Of a stretch of 64,000 nucleotides of DNA, positions 43,550-52,344 are shown one piece after another. Source of the stretch: an uncultured Bacteroides sp. (GTDB lineage Bacteria > Bacteroidota > Bacteroidia > Cytophagales > Cyclobacteriaceae); assembly GCA_902168185.1 (NCBI GenBank), contig CABHOV010000074.1, positions 62,001 through 126,000 of the forward strand. Reading direction: 5' to 3'. The notes beneath the pieces were generated by a model that saw only the letters and a program-made list of their open reading frames with translations, did not search any database and was not told the DNA's origin. The translations under genes were made by a program, and so were the position numbers. The stretch's first letter is position 1. Each line of letters opens with the position of its first letter.

Positions 43550-43727
43550 TGTGCTTAAAAGTTCAAAGTAAGCTTTTTGCTGCACAAGCTTAAAGACAAT
43601 TCAGGGCAAAAAAGCATGTAGGTTTAAACTGCTTTAAAAAGTCATTTTTTGCTTTTTAAAATTTAACACTCCAATACTCGTTATGTTTCATTACTTTGTT
43701 ATTGCTACACCCCGAAGTGATTATGCG

Positions 43728-46010
43728 ATGAAAATACTGGCGGTGATTTTGTTGATTTTAGGTGTCAATAGTGTAAAGGCTCAAACCGTTACACTGAAAG
43801 GCGTTGTGCGCGATCAGGCAGGAGAGCGGCTTCCGGCAGCACACATTTTTATCTACCCGGATTCAATTAATCTGGCCGCAACCAATGATGGCAAGTTCTC
43901 AAAAGCGTTATCGCGTGGAAGGAAAACGATCATTGTTTCTTTTATAGGATATGAAGTATATCAGCAAGTTTTCTTTCTGCAAAAGGATACCACTATTTCT
44001 ATATCGCTTAACCCCGCGATTGGACAATTGAAAGAAGTAGAAATAATTGGGGAACGAAGTCCGCAAGAAGAAATCCTGCAAACTAATCGCACCAGTACAT
44101 ATTTGCTTACGCCGGAAGACATCCGGATGTTACCTGTGCTGGGAGGCGAAGCAGATGTTATTAAAGCACTGCAACTACTGCCAGGCACTGTGCGTGGTGT
44201 TGAAGGAAGCTCCGATCTTTTCGTGCGCGGTGGTGCCGCAGATCAAAACCTTGTATTACTGGATGATGTACCTATATATAACCCCAGCCACATGTTGGGT
44301 TTTCTTTCAGTGTTCAACCCGGATATATTAAATAAGGTTGAAGCTATAAATGGAGGATTCCCTGCAGAGTTTGGTGGTCGATTATCGTCAATACTAAATA
44401 TTGAGACTATAGATCGTATAGCAGATAAGACTCGAGTTTCGGGAGATATAGGTATAATTGCTTCGCGGCTTTTTATTGAGCAGCCAATTGTAAAGAATAA
44501 AGCGAGCATCTGGATTGCAGGAAGAAGAACCTATATCGATCAAGTAGTAAAAGCGATCGGTAACGAAGAGCTTCCATATTACTTCTATGACCTGAATGGT
44601 AAAATTGTACTTCGGCCTTCTAACCGTGATCGTGTAGAAATAAGTTATTATGGAGGCGTTGATCAACTTGAACTTTACCGTGATCGTGATAATGATGGCG
44701 ATGGTTTTTTAACAAACTATAACGCGGGCAACACAAGCTTGGCTTTGCAATGGAATCGTAGTTTACAGAACAACTGGAACAGCACGCTTTCCGTGATTCG
44801 ATCAGAGTATAAATATGATATTCGCAATGCCTTTGAAGAAAATGAACTGAGAGCGTTGTCTGATATTCAAGATTATGGAGCACGTTGGCTCTTGCAAAAA
44901 GATTCAGTGTTGGGCAATGGTATATTTAAAGGTGGCGTGGATTGGGCACGGCATAACGTGAGTCCGAATATCATTAATTCGCAAGGTACTATAGCGGAGA
45001 TCTTCGAGAGCAGTGCAACTTCCGGTAAGGTATCAAATGAGTTGGCCCTGCATGCCCAATACGAGTGGGCTGCTTCCGACCGCTGGCGTTTCAATGTGGG
45101 CACGCGTGCGTCTATGGCTATCGTTGCAGATAAGACTTATTTCTTTCCGGAGCCAAGGGTCTCGGCACGGTATGCACTTACAAATGATGAAGCACTGAAG
45201 TTTAGTTATTCGCGGATGGTGCAGTATATGCATCGCATATCAAACTCTGCGGTCACTTCGCCTACAGATATATGGTATCCGGTTACATCCAGCATTCGCC
45301 CGCAGACTTCCCACCAGGTAGCCCTGGCGTGGCAACGATCCTTCCCCACGAAAGATCTTTTCCTTTCGATGGAAGCATACTATAAATCAATGGACAATTT
45401 GATAGGATACGAAGAAGGCACTAATCTTTTTCTCAATAACGATTTCGAATCAAAACTAATACAAGGTAAAGGCAATGCCTATGGACTCGAAGTTTTGTTG
45501 CGTAAAGATGCCGGTAAATTTACAGGATGGATTAGTTATACCCTGTCGTGGTCGTGGAGGCAGTATAACGAAATCAATAACGGTGAGTGGTTTTACTCAC
45601 GCTATGACCGAAGGCATAATGGTGCTGTCGTTATGCAGTATGCTATCAACAAGCGATGGGCCGTATCAGCGGTGTGGGAATTTATTTCAGGCTCACGCTT
45701 TACTCCAGTTATAGGACAATATGTAATTCTCGCGCCAACCTTAACAGGTGTCGACCTTGTGCCTATATATTCTGGTATCAACCAGGTAAAACTGGCGGAT
45801 AGTCATAGGCTTGATCTGGGTATTAAGTTCAGGAGTAAACCAGATCGTAAATTTCAATGGCAGTGGTTTGCCGGTGTATACAATGCATACAATCGGGCGA
45901 ATCCTATCGGGATTACTATAGAGCAGGACGAGGCAACAAACGCATTGCGTTATGAGCAGCCCGGGTTATTTGGACTTATACCGTTTATTAGTTACGGATT
46001 TAAATTTTAA
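43728..46010 (+). CDS. TonB-dependent receptor with N-terminal carboxypeptidase-regulatory domain
   Basis: A 760-residue outer-membrane protein from ATG 43728 (signal MKILAVILLILGVNSVKAQ; an upstream ATG at 43683 would add 15 unlikely residues). Residues about 20-105 are a CarboxypepD_reg-like beta-sandwich (VTLKGVVRDQAGERLPAAHI), followed by a plug (QTNRTSTYLLTPEDIRMLPV, then KALQLLPGTVRGVEGSSDLF with VRGGAADQNLVLLDDVPIYN) and a 22-strand barrel that ends ..FGLIPFISYGFKF with a terminal Phe. It is followed directly by a DUF4249 lipoprotein gene (the stop TAA and next ATG share a base), the usual partner in Cytophagales. Ligand unknown. Confidence 0.92.
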   Translation: MKILAVILLILGVNSVKAQTVTLKGVVRDQAGERLPAAHIFIYPDSINLAATNDGKFSKALSRGRKTIIVSFIGYEVYQQVFFLQKDTTISISLNPAIGQLKEVEIIGERSPQEEILQTNRTSTYLLTPEDIRMLPVLGGEADVIKALQLLPGTVRGVEGSSDLFVRGGAADQNLVLLDDVPIYNPSHMLGFLSVFNPDILNKVEAINGGFPAEFGGRLSSILNIETIDRIADKTRVSGDIGIIASRLFIEQPIVKNKASIWIAGRRTYIDQVVKAIGNEELPYYFYDLNGKIVLRPSNRDRVEISYYGGVDQLELYRDRDNDGDGFLTNYNAGNTSLALQWNRSLQNNWNSTLSVIRSEYKYDIRNAFEENELRALSDIQDYGARWLLQKDSVLGNGIFKGGVDWARHNVSPNIINSQGTIAEIFESSATSGKVSNELALHAQYEWAASDRWRFNVGTRASMAIVADKTYFFPEPRVSARYALTNDEALKFSYSRMVQYMHRISNSAVTSPTDIWYPVTSSIRPQTSHQVALAWQRSFPTKDLFLSMEAYYKSMDNLIGYEEGTNLFLNNDFESKLIQGKGNAYGLEVLLRKDAGKFTGWISYTLSWSWRQYNEINNGEWFYSRYDRRHNGAVVMQYAINKRWAVSAVWEFISGSRFTPVIGQYVILAPTLTGVDLVPIYSGINQVKLADSHRLDLGIKFRSKPDRKFQWQWFAGVYNAYNRANPIGITIEQDEATNALRYEQPGLFGLIPFISYGFKF

Positions 46011-46918
46011 TGCATTCTGATTATATATACCAGAAAAGAGAAAGAATGATAAAGACTATAGATTACGGTGTGAGGTTTTCAAGCACAGGATTAATCGCAT
46101 CTGTGTTTATTATACTGGCAGCATGTATACCAGATCCGTTGGAGGTAGAAGGTATCCCCGTTGTTCAGCCACAGATCGTGGTGTCCACACAGATTATTCC
46201 AGATCAGTCATTGGTAGTTTTATTAACCAAATCGTTTGGCGCCCTGGATGCAAACGAAGATAGTGATGCTCAGGAATTATTAGACCAGATTGCAGTGGAG
46301 GATGCGGAAGTGACGATTACGGGTCCACGGGATGTCTATACTTTGGTTGCGCTTGGAAGCGGAGTATATGGCGGTACATTTATACCCTTTGAGGCAAATG
46401 CCGAATATACTCTCCATGTGGAAAGCGAAACATTAGGCGAGATATCGGCAACGACTACAGTTAAGCCTATGATTTCTTTTGAGGACATCGAAGCAGAGCT
46501 ATATTTCAATGGTTATGACGATACACTGGTTCAAGTCTCATACCGGCTTATTGACCCCGAAGAAAAGAACTGGTATATGTTGAACGTACAACAAATTGAA
46601 AGTGATGAGCTGATTGAAGATGCATTGAATCCTCGTGCGTTTACACGTTTGTTAGATGATGCCGAATTTGAAAGTAACGACTATAGCGAAACTTTCAGAG
46701 CATTTCAACGTGACTTTGAAGCGGGTGATACGGTCGCTGTTTTCTTATCAAACATCAGTGAAGAATACTATAACTTCATGAAGCTGCGACTTGATAATCG
46801 TTTTAGCTTTATAGAGTATCTTAGTGAACCGGTCAATTATCCTTCCAACGTTCAAGGAGGGAAGGGATTCTTCAATCTATATGTACCCGATATCCGCACC
46901 TTTGTTCTCGAAGAGTAG
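46010..46918 (+). CDS. DUF4249 family lipoprotein
   Basis: A protein of 302 residues from ATG 46010, or 290 from ATG 46046 (MIKTIDYGVRFSS), which is preceded by the better ribosome-binding site GAAAGA. The lipobox is LAAC (Cys about 38 from the first start), followed by IPDPLEVEGIPVVQPQIVVS and repeated beta-strands typical of DUF4249 (TQIIPDQSLVVLLTKSF, AEVTITGPRDVYTL). These lipoproteins are coded directly after TonB receptors in this phylum and probably cap or assist them at the outer membrane. The first start overlaps the receptor stop by one base. Confidence 0.82.
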   Translation: MHSDYIYQKRERMIKTIDYGVRFSSTGLIASVFIILAACIPDPLEVEGIPVVQPQIVVSTQIIPDQSLVVLLTKSFGALDANEDSDAQELLDQIAVEDAEVTITGPRDVYTLVALGSGVYGGTFIPFEANAEYTLHVESETLGEISATTTVKPMISFEDIEAELYFNGYDDTLVQVSYRLIDPEEKNWYMLNVQQIESDELIEDALNPRAFTRLLDDAEFESNDYSETFRAFQRDFEAGDTVAVFLSNISEEYYNFMKLRLDNRFSFIEYLSEPVNYPSNVQGGKGFFNLYVPDIRTFVLEE

Positions 46919-47065
46919 AAAATATTCTTTTGTAGAACTTTCGGGGACTAACCCAGACTTTATATGTGATACTCTCAGCGCTAATCTGCTTAAGCAATTT
47001 TTCATTTTGATTAGCAATTTTTCAAGGTGTTGTATATTTTCGAAGTGACATCCAACCCCCTTTAT

Positions 47066-47509
47066 ATGGAGAACAAAAGTAAACGTGATGAAGTAATTGA
47101 ACTCGCTACCAAGCTCTTTATCTATACAGATTATCAATGGTGGGATAAGCTGCTGGAAGAAGTTCTCACAGAGAATGTCTGGTTTGATATGTCTTCACTT
47201 GGAGCAGGTGCAGGCAAGAATCTTTCAGCAAAAGAGATCTGCGACATGTGGAAAGCTGGCTTTGCCGGGATAGATGCTGTACATCACCAGGCTGGAAATT
47301 TTTTGGTAGACTTTAAGTCGGAAGCTATAGAAGCGAAAGTGCTTTGTTATGCAATAGCGTTACATTATAAAAAGGCTGCTACGCAAGGCAACACGCGCGA
47401 GTTTGTCGGCAGTTATGATTTACATTGCGTTCTTACCGACAAAGGTTGGCGCATCGATAGCTTTACCTATAATATAAAATATTCGAATGGTAACGTTGAT
47501 TTCAAATAA
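47066..47509 (+). CDS. SnoaL/NTF2-like fold protein
   Basis: A 147-residue cytoplasmic protein from ATG 47066. The alpha helix (VIELATKLFIYTDYQWWDKL), the strand EVLTENVWFDMSSLGAG, KEICDMWKAGFAGIDAVHHQ and the closing strands FVGSYDLHCVLTDKGWRIDS match a nuclear-transport-factor-2 cone, used by many small enzymes and binding proteins. No catalytic pair is obvious. It is 3 bp upstream of a serine-hydrolase gene and surely co-transcribed with it. An earlier in-frame start (47027) lacks a signal and is not needed. Confidence 0.75.
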   Translation: MENKSKRDEVIELATKLFIYTDYQWWDKLLEEVLTENVWFDMSSLGAGAGKNLSAKEICDMWKAGFAGIDAVHHQAGNFLVDFKSEAIEAKVLCYAIALHYKKAATQGNTREFVGSYDLHCVLTDKGWRIDSFTYNIKYSNGNVDFK

Positions 47510-47512
47510 GCT

Positions 47513-48055
47513 GTGGCAGACTATATATTTAAATCAACCGTATTAATACTGCCTGGACTTGGAAATTCCGGTGAAGAACATTGGCAAACGCTGTGGGAGA
47601 AAGAGTATAATTTTATCCGCGTACAACAACAAGATTGGGACACTCCGGTTTGCAGCAAGTGGATTGAAACGATTGATAAGAAGATCGAAGAACTAAATAC
47701 AACGGACGTCATACTGGTCGGCCATAGCCTGGCGTGTTGTACAATTGCTTTTTGGGTACAACGGTATAATCGTAAAATAAAGGGAGCATTGCTGGTAGCT
47801 CCGAGTGATACGGAAGCAGAAACGTATCCCAGTGGTACATCTGGCTTTACACCTATGCCGTCCAACAAACTACCATTCCCATCCATTACGGTAGCAAGTA
47901 CGAATGACAATCAGCGTGCAGCTTCTTTTGCTGACGCATGGGAGAGCGAGTTAATTCAAATTGGTCCGGCAGGACACATTAATGTAGCAGCGGGATTTGG
48001 AAAATGGGATGAGGGCATTGCGCTTTTAAAGCGATTGGATTCCCGTGAGATATAG
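47513..48055 (+). CDS. RBBP9/YdeN-type serine hydrolase (alpha/beta hydrolase)
   Basis: A 180-residue alpha/beta hydrolase. STVLILPGLGNSGEEHWQTL is the family start with the oxyanion loop, VGHSLACCTIAFWV (nucleophile Ser in GHSLA) is the elbow, and the C-terminal GPAGHINVAAGFG gives the catalytic His. RBBP9/YdeN proteins are small serine hydrolases of unknown natural substrate. The start is GTG 47513, 3 bp after the NTF2-like stop, so translation is likely coupled. It converges with the CarboxypepD_reg-like gene; 8 bp separate the stops. Confidence 0.85.
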   Translation: MADYIFKSTVLILPGLGNSGEEHWQTLWEKEYNFIRVQQQDWDTPVCSKWIETIDKKIEELNTTDVILVGHSLACCTIAFWVQRYNRKIKGALLVAPSDTEAETYPSGTSGFTPMPSNKLPFPSITVASTNDNQRAASFADAWESELIQIGPAGHINVAAGFGKWDEGIALLKRLDSREI

Positions 48056-48063
48056 TATAGCAA

Positions 48064-48729
48064 TTACTTCTTTCCCGCGTGCTGCTCGTAAAAACTATTG
48101 AGGAGCGTTATAAGCTCACCTGCGGTGAGGTAATACATCACCGTATAGTTTTTGGCGTTGAAATCTCCCAGTAATTTATAGTACTCGTCTTCGGTGAGAG
48201 AATATTTTTTCATTAGCCCTGACTTTGTGTCGGGGTTGTTGATCACTATATCTACATACGTCTTCGCGCGGTTATTGTCTTCACGTAGCCAGGTGAGTTT
48301 TCTTTTTTGCTTTTTACCTTTTGATAAATAGAACGGCAATTTCCTTCGGGCAAGTTTGGCATTCTCATCATCAAACATACCATCATAATTGAAAGGCGTT
48401 GATTCGATCGTGACGGCTTCCAGCATAATTCCTTTTTCCGTCATACGAATCATGCTCGATTCATAATTCCATAACGGTTGTATAATCGTTTCGTATCCTA
48501 CCAATGAAAAGATCAGCGTGTCACGATCAGTAGCTGTAATGCTAAATTTACCCTGCACATCAGTAGCGGTTCCATGCATCGAATTTTTTATGCGGATACT
48601 TACAAAAGGTAGTGGACTAAAGGTTGCAGAATCAACTAATATACCTGTAAACACCTGCTGCCGCTGAGCAAATGCTGCAGAGCATAGAAGTGTTAAAAAG
48701 AGCACACAAAAAATAATTCGGTTCAGCAC
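48064..48729 (-). CDS. Exported CarboxypepD_reg-like domain protein
   Basis: A 221-residue protein with a signal peptide (LNRIIFCVLFLTLLCSAAFA) and a carboxypeptidase-regulatory-like beta-sandwich at about 24-105 (VFTGILVDSATFSPLPFVSI, TDVQGKFSITATDRDTLIFS, LVGYETI). The C-terminal 110 residues are charged and helical (KARRKLPFYLSKGKKQKRKL). These stand-alone sandwich proteins are common in Bacteroidota and probably periplasmic. The start GTG at 48729 overlaps the stop of the upstream cupin gene (GTGCTGA), so translation is coupled. Confidence 0.8.
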   Translation of the reverse strand: MLNRIIFCVLFLTLLCSAAFAQRQQVFTGILVDSATFSPLPFVSIRIKNSMHGTATDVQGKFSITATDRDTLIFSLVGYETIIQPLWNYESSMIRMTEKGIMLEAVTIESTPFNYDGMFDDENAKLARRKLPFYLSKGKKQKRKLTWLREDNNRAKTYVDIVINNPDTKSGLMKKYSLTEDEYYKLLGDFNAKNYTVMYYLTAGELITLLNSFYEQHAGKK

Positions 48730-49232
48730 GTAGTATCGTTTGTCAATAATTCAATGATGCTTTTACAGGCAGGAAAAGTTTTAAGTAAAGTGTTTCGATT
48801 TGCCATTTCGAAATCTGCAAAATCGAAGCCAGGAGCTACGGTACATCCTGAAAGAGCATAACTGTTTTCATCAACTACTTTCGCACCGAACCAGCAATTA
48901 GCAGGAACCACTACTTGCAGCGATTCACCTTTCTCCAGGTCCGATCCCAAAGTATAGGTTGTGAGTCCCAGGTCTGTTAGTATATAAATGTTAAGAGGTC
49001 CACCTGCATAAAAATGCCAGAGCTCGTCAGATTTAATACGATGAAACAGGGAGCGGTCGTGTGATCGAAGTAAAAAATAAATAGCCGTTGAAAAATTTCG
49101 CGCAGCAGGAAACCTCGATGGTAATCCGGGTGTAGGTATTAATTCTGCAGTGCGATAAGTTTCCTTATAAAACCCACCTTCCGGATGTGGAAGAAGTGCA
49201 AGTTGAGTAATCCAATATTCAGGCGACTTCAT
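48723..49232 (-). CDS. DUF985 cupin-domain protein
   Basis: A 169-residue cytoplasmic cupin of the DUF985 family. Family features: YWITQLALLPHPEGGFYKET, FSTAIYFLLRSHDRSLFHRI, SDELWHFYAGGPL with the conserved Trp-His, and GCTVAPGFDFADFEMANR at the C-terminus. The metal-binding His/Glu set of the cupin is present (HRIKSDELWH). Function unknown; related cupins are sugar-isomerase-like. The gene is followed by the overlapping CarboxypepD_reg-like gene, and reads away from the tRNA-Val gene. Confidence 0.88.
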   Translation of the reverse strand: MKSPEYWITQLALLPHPEGGFYKETYRTAELIPTPGLPSRFPAARNFSTAIYFLLRSHDRSLFHRIKSDELWHFYAGGPLNIYILTDLGLTTYTLGSDLEKGESLQVVVPANCWFGAKVVDENSYALSGCTVAPGFDFADFEMANRNTLLKTFPACKSIIELLTNDTTC

Positions 49233-49375
49233 AGGCTCTTGTTAAAAGAAGAGAACAGTTATAAAGTTTCTAATATAAATGCTTCTGCCCAATTCACCAC
49301 CCATTAAACCGGTAGCCGGTAATTCAGGAATGCTGGTATCCATTAAAAGAATTGTTAATTTCACGCCCGGCTTAC

Positions 49376-49450
49376 GGGTAATTAGCTCAGCTGGTTTAGA
49401 GCACTACCTCGACAAGGTAGGGGTCACAGGTTCGAGCCCTGTATTACCCA
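49376..49450 (+). tRNA. tRNA-Val (anticodon GAC) with C at position 33
   Basis: A 75-nt cloverleaf: acceptor GGGTAAT/ATTACCC, D-arm GCTC-AGCTGGTTTA-GAGC, anticodon arm CTACC-TCGACAA-GGTAG, variable loop GGGTC, T-arm ACAGG-TTCGAGC-CCTGT, discriminator A; no CCA is encoded. Loop positions 32-38 are T-C-G-A-C-A-A, so the anticodon is GAC (valine). Position 33 is C, where almost all tRNAs have U. Confidence 0.85.
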
Positions 49451-49507
49451 CTTCGTATAGTTTAAAGTATACTTAGCAACAGAACGTTGCTGCATGTGAT
49501 CGATGCA

Positions 49508-50746
49508 TCAATCGAATTTACGTTTGATACCCCAGAGGTCGCGGATCACTACATCGATCATAATCTTTTGAGAATTTTGTCTGATCAGATTATTGGTAGT
49601 GGTTCCAAGTCTGTCATAAGAATATGTTAAGTTGATAGCAGACTTACCATCAAACACCGGCAATGAAACACCGGCAGACATTCCCCACAGCGGCAGATTT
49701 GTTCCGTCAATTTTGAGCTGATAGTTCTGCACGTAAAATCCGGTACGAAGTGAGGCAAGGCCCCAATAACTTTCGGCATTCGGATTTCCTTTATATAGAT
49801 AGCCAACAGCAACTTTCCAGGTATCCTGAAATGTTAACTCCTGGTCGGAGAAATTTGCGCTGCTCCAATTTTCAAATTTTAAATCGGCAGCAAGGATGGA
49901 ACGTTTAGAATGAAGTCCAATTCCAAAACCTGCTGAAGCCGGAAGCTTATACTTTAGTTTATCTCCGGTATCATTGGTGAGCGTATCGGCATTCTGATCA
50001 TATAATGCGCTCTTCTGAGTTCCTCTCAATGTAAGGCCATCGTCAGCAACGACTCCCAATACCAACGCACGATTTTTTATTTTGATTCTATACTGCAAAC
50101 CAAGATCGATATCCATCTTACGAGCCACTATTTGATTCTCGTAGGTAAGTACACTTGACAGGTTCGATAAATCTATAGTCTCATTTTTTGTAATGCTCCC
50201 GAATAGATATGAAATGTTAACACCGAGCGATAAATTTTTTACGATCTTAAAGGAGTTACCCAGATAAAGCTGGTTGATATTACCGCTTCCATCATAAGTA
50301 TAGTCTACATTTGAAGCGGCACCCAATTCCCGTGTTGTGTTAATCTTATACCCTACACTACTGAACGGAGCAAGGCCAGCAGAGGCCGACCACCAAGGGG
50401 AAAATTTAAACCAGTAATTTATATTGGATAATCCACCGGTAGATTTTGAATCTGACCGTGTACTCATCTGGTATTTATTAGATTCTACATATAGTCCAAC
50501 TTCATAGATGTGTGTTATCGGTGATGAGATTGCTCCGTATGAAGCCGGGTTGAGCGGGTTGAGATTGAAGTCATCCTGTACACCTATACCCACTCCACCC
50601 ATACCTCTGTTCATGGATGAAGTCCTGTTGTTTATCATGCCTATTCCATATACCGAATAAGGCGAGCTGAATATATTTTGCGCCTGCGCGCTATAGTGTA
50701 GTAGTATAAGTGTCCCAGCGATCAGAACATGTGTCAATCTCGGCAT
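49508..50746 (-). CDS. FadL/OmpP1-like outer-membrane barrel protein
   Basis: A 412-residue barrel protein from ATG 50746 (signal MPRLTHVLIAGTLILLHYSAQA). NIFSSPYSVYGIGMINNRTS is the family N-terminus of Bacteroidota proteins related to hydrophobic-compound channels, and MGGVGIGVQDDFNLNPLNPA the following conserved hatch-like region. Many amphipathic strands follow, e.g. GLSNINYWFKFSPWWSASAG and LSLGVNISYLFGSITKN. The 21-residue upstream frame extension (to 50809) lacks membrane character and is left out. No C-terminal aromatic residue: it ends IKRKFD. It overlaps a doubtful minus-strand frame upstream (see findings). Confidence 0.82.
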   Translation of the reverse strand: MPRLTHVLIAGTLILLHYSAQAQNIFSSPYSVYGIGMINNRTSSMNRGMGGVGIGVQDDFNLNPLNPASYGAISSPITHIYEVGLYVESNKYQMSTRSDSKSTGGLSNINYWFKFSPWWSASAGLAPFSSVGYKINTTRELGAASNVDYTYDGSGNINQLYLGNSFKIVKNLSLGVNISYLFGSITKNETIDLSNLSSVLTYENQIVARKMDIDLGLQYRIKIKNRALVLGVVADDGLTLRGTQKSALYDQNADTLTNDTGDKLKYKLPASAGFGIGLHSKRSILAADLKFENWSSANFSDQELTFQDTWKVAVGYLYKGNPNAESYWGLASLRTGFYVQNYQLKIDGTNLPLWGMSAGVSLPVFDGKSAINLTYSYDRLGTTTNNLIRQNSQKIMIDVVIRDLWGIKRKFD

Positions 50747-51058
50747 TGCAGATTTTTTAGTCTTGCAACTTCGCCACCACTTTTTGGTCCGACAATAATT
50801 AGCGACCAATCCAAAGAATACAACTGCAATCTTTGATTTTGTGCCGATCTATTTACGAGTTCATTTGAGAAATAACTTGTAATCATCATTATCAGCGTAA
50901 AAAAAGCATCTGGCGATGGTTTTTCTAACATCGCCAACCCATAGCCTACACGTTCGGTGGTGCCTGCATTGGTTTTGGTAGCTGAATTGCGCAGGGTTGT
51001 CTCATTCATTTCATGAAGCAATATGAACCAGGTTCTTTTGTCACGGAGATGTTTTTCC

Positions 51059-52342
51059 ATGAAGCAATTTTGGTTTGTAGTCGTAGTAATTTTAATGATG
51101 GCATCGTGTGGTGTTGATTCTTCGGAGATTGGTACAGATTTCTTCAACGAAGGCGCACTGGATTTTTCTTACATTGATTCTTCTTCTGTTAAGCTTTCAA
51201 CGATTCGGATCGAGGACCTGACTACGAATGGTGGTGCCCGCATGTTATTGGGCTCGCATGTAGATGAAAAACTCGGTCGCATTACAGCATCATCGTACTT
51301 TCAAGTGGTTCCTCCTTCTGGTGCAGACCTGCAGTATGAAGATGTATCCTACGACTATATAGCGATTGTATTAAAGTATGATCATTATTTCTATTATGAT
51401 ACTACTACCAATGTAACGTTGCGCGCACACTATGTAAAGGAAGATATGGAATTGGATGATGATGGTACATTATATAGTGACCGAACATTCGCCATCGATG
51501 AAAATCCTTTAGGTTCTCTTACATTTCTTCCGAAGCCGAATCGCTCAGACTCGCTGGAAATTATTCTTTCCGATGATCTTGGAAAAGAACTCTTTGAAAA
51601 ACTTACCAGCGGCAGCGACCAGTTGAGCAGCTCAACAGAATTTCTGCGCTACTTTAAAGGCCTTGCTATATTGCCGGATACCTCAAGCTCTACTTGCCTT
51701 CTGGGTTTTACAATAACACCGGAACTTCGTGTTTACTATAAAGATAAGAGTACAATTCCTATTACGGATAAGTATATATCATTCGCAGCTTCAGCGTCAA
51801 ATATAGTGCAGACGAATATTCACACCAATGTCCAGAATACAAAATTGACAACACTTAAAGATACCGATGAGCGCTTGAGTTCTGATGAAACAGACGAGCA
51901 AGCATATCTGCAGGCCGGTGCCGGATTGTTATTGCGTGTAGATATGCCGTACCTGCGTGAGTTGAAGCAGATCGAAAATTTCTATCCCACACAAGCTATA
52001 CTTGATGTTTATCCGATCCGGAAATCGTATAGTAATGTTGAGCCTATACCTTCATCGTTTGTGGTATATAAAGCGGATAAGAAAAACAATTTCTATGCGC
52101 AGTACGGCATCAGTGCTACGCTGCTCAATGACACGGATCTCGATCGCTATACACGCTATACGCTTGACGTAACATCTTTTGTGAAAGAGCAAATGGAGCT
52201 TGCTGAATTCAATGAGAACGGCCTTGTCTTCTCGCTTTCTGAAAATTTTCCGGTATCGGTAGATCGTATCTATGTCGGCAATAATGGTGTCGACTATAAA
52301 ACACGCTTGAGAATTTATTTTGTCACTGTAAATAATAATTAA
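51059..52342 (+). CDS. DUF4270 family lipoprotein
   Basis: A 427-residue lipoprotein from ATG 51059 (MKQFWFVVVVILMMASC, lipid Cys 17). EIGTDFFNEGALDFSYIDSS, RMLLGSHVDEKLGRITASSY and the many beta-strands with YDYIAIVLKYDHYFYYDTTT are DUF4270 features; the family is large and outer-membrane associated in Bacteroidota, function unknown. A GGAG ribosome-binding site lies 11 bp before the ATG; the upstream ATG at 51023 would add 12 residues that spoil the signal. The next gene starts 2 bp after its stop and is likely in the same operon. Confidence 0.88.
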   Translation: MKQFWFVVVVILMMASCGVDSSEIGTDFFNEGALDFSYIDSSSVKLSTIRIEDLTTNGGARMLLGSHVDEKLGRITASSYFQVVPPSGADLQYEDVSYDYIAIVLKYDHYFYYDTTTNVTLRAHYVKEDMELDDDGTLYSDRTFAIDENPLGSLTFLPKPNRSDSLEIILSDDLGKELFEKLTSGSDQLSSSTEFLRYFKGLAILPDTSSSTCLLGFTITPELRVYYKDKSTIPITDKYISFAASASNIVQTNIHTNVQNTKLTTLKDTDERLSSDETDEQAYLQAGAGLLLRVDMPYLRELKQIENFYPTQAILDVYPIRKSYSNVEPIPSSFVVYKADKKNNFYAQYGISATLLNDTDLDRYTRYTLDVTSFVKEQMELAEFNENGLVFSLSENFPVSVDRIYVGNNGVDYKTRLRIYFVTVNNN

Positions 52343-52344
52343 GA

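Noticed and set aside
43550-43585. GTG start at 43585 for the TPR kinase
   Set aside because: It would place 12 residues before a good signal peptide; the internal ATG gives a normal secretory N-terminus.
49376-49450. tRNA-Val gene as an integration site for a mobile element
   Set aside because: No integrase and no repeat of the tRNA 3' end was seen in the window; neighbouring genes are ordinary backbone.
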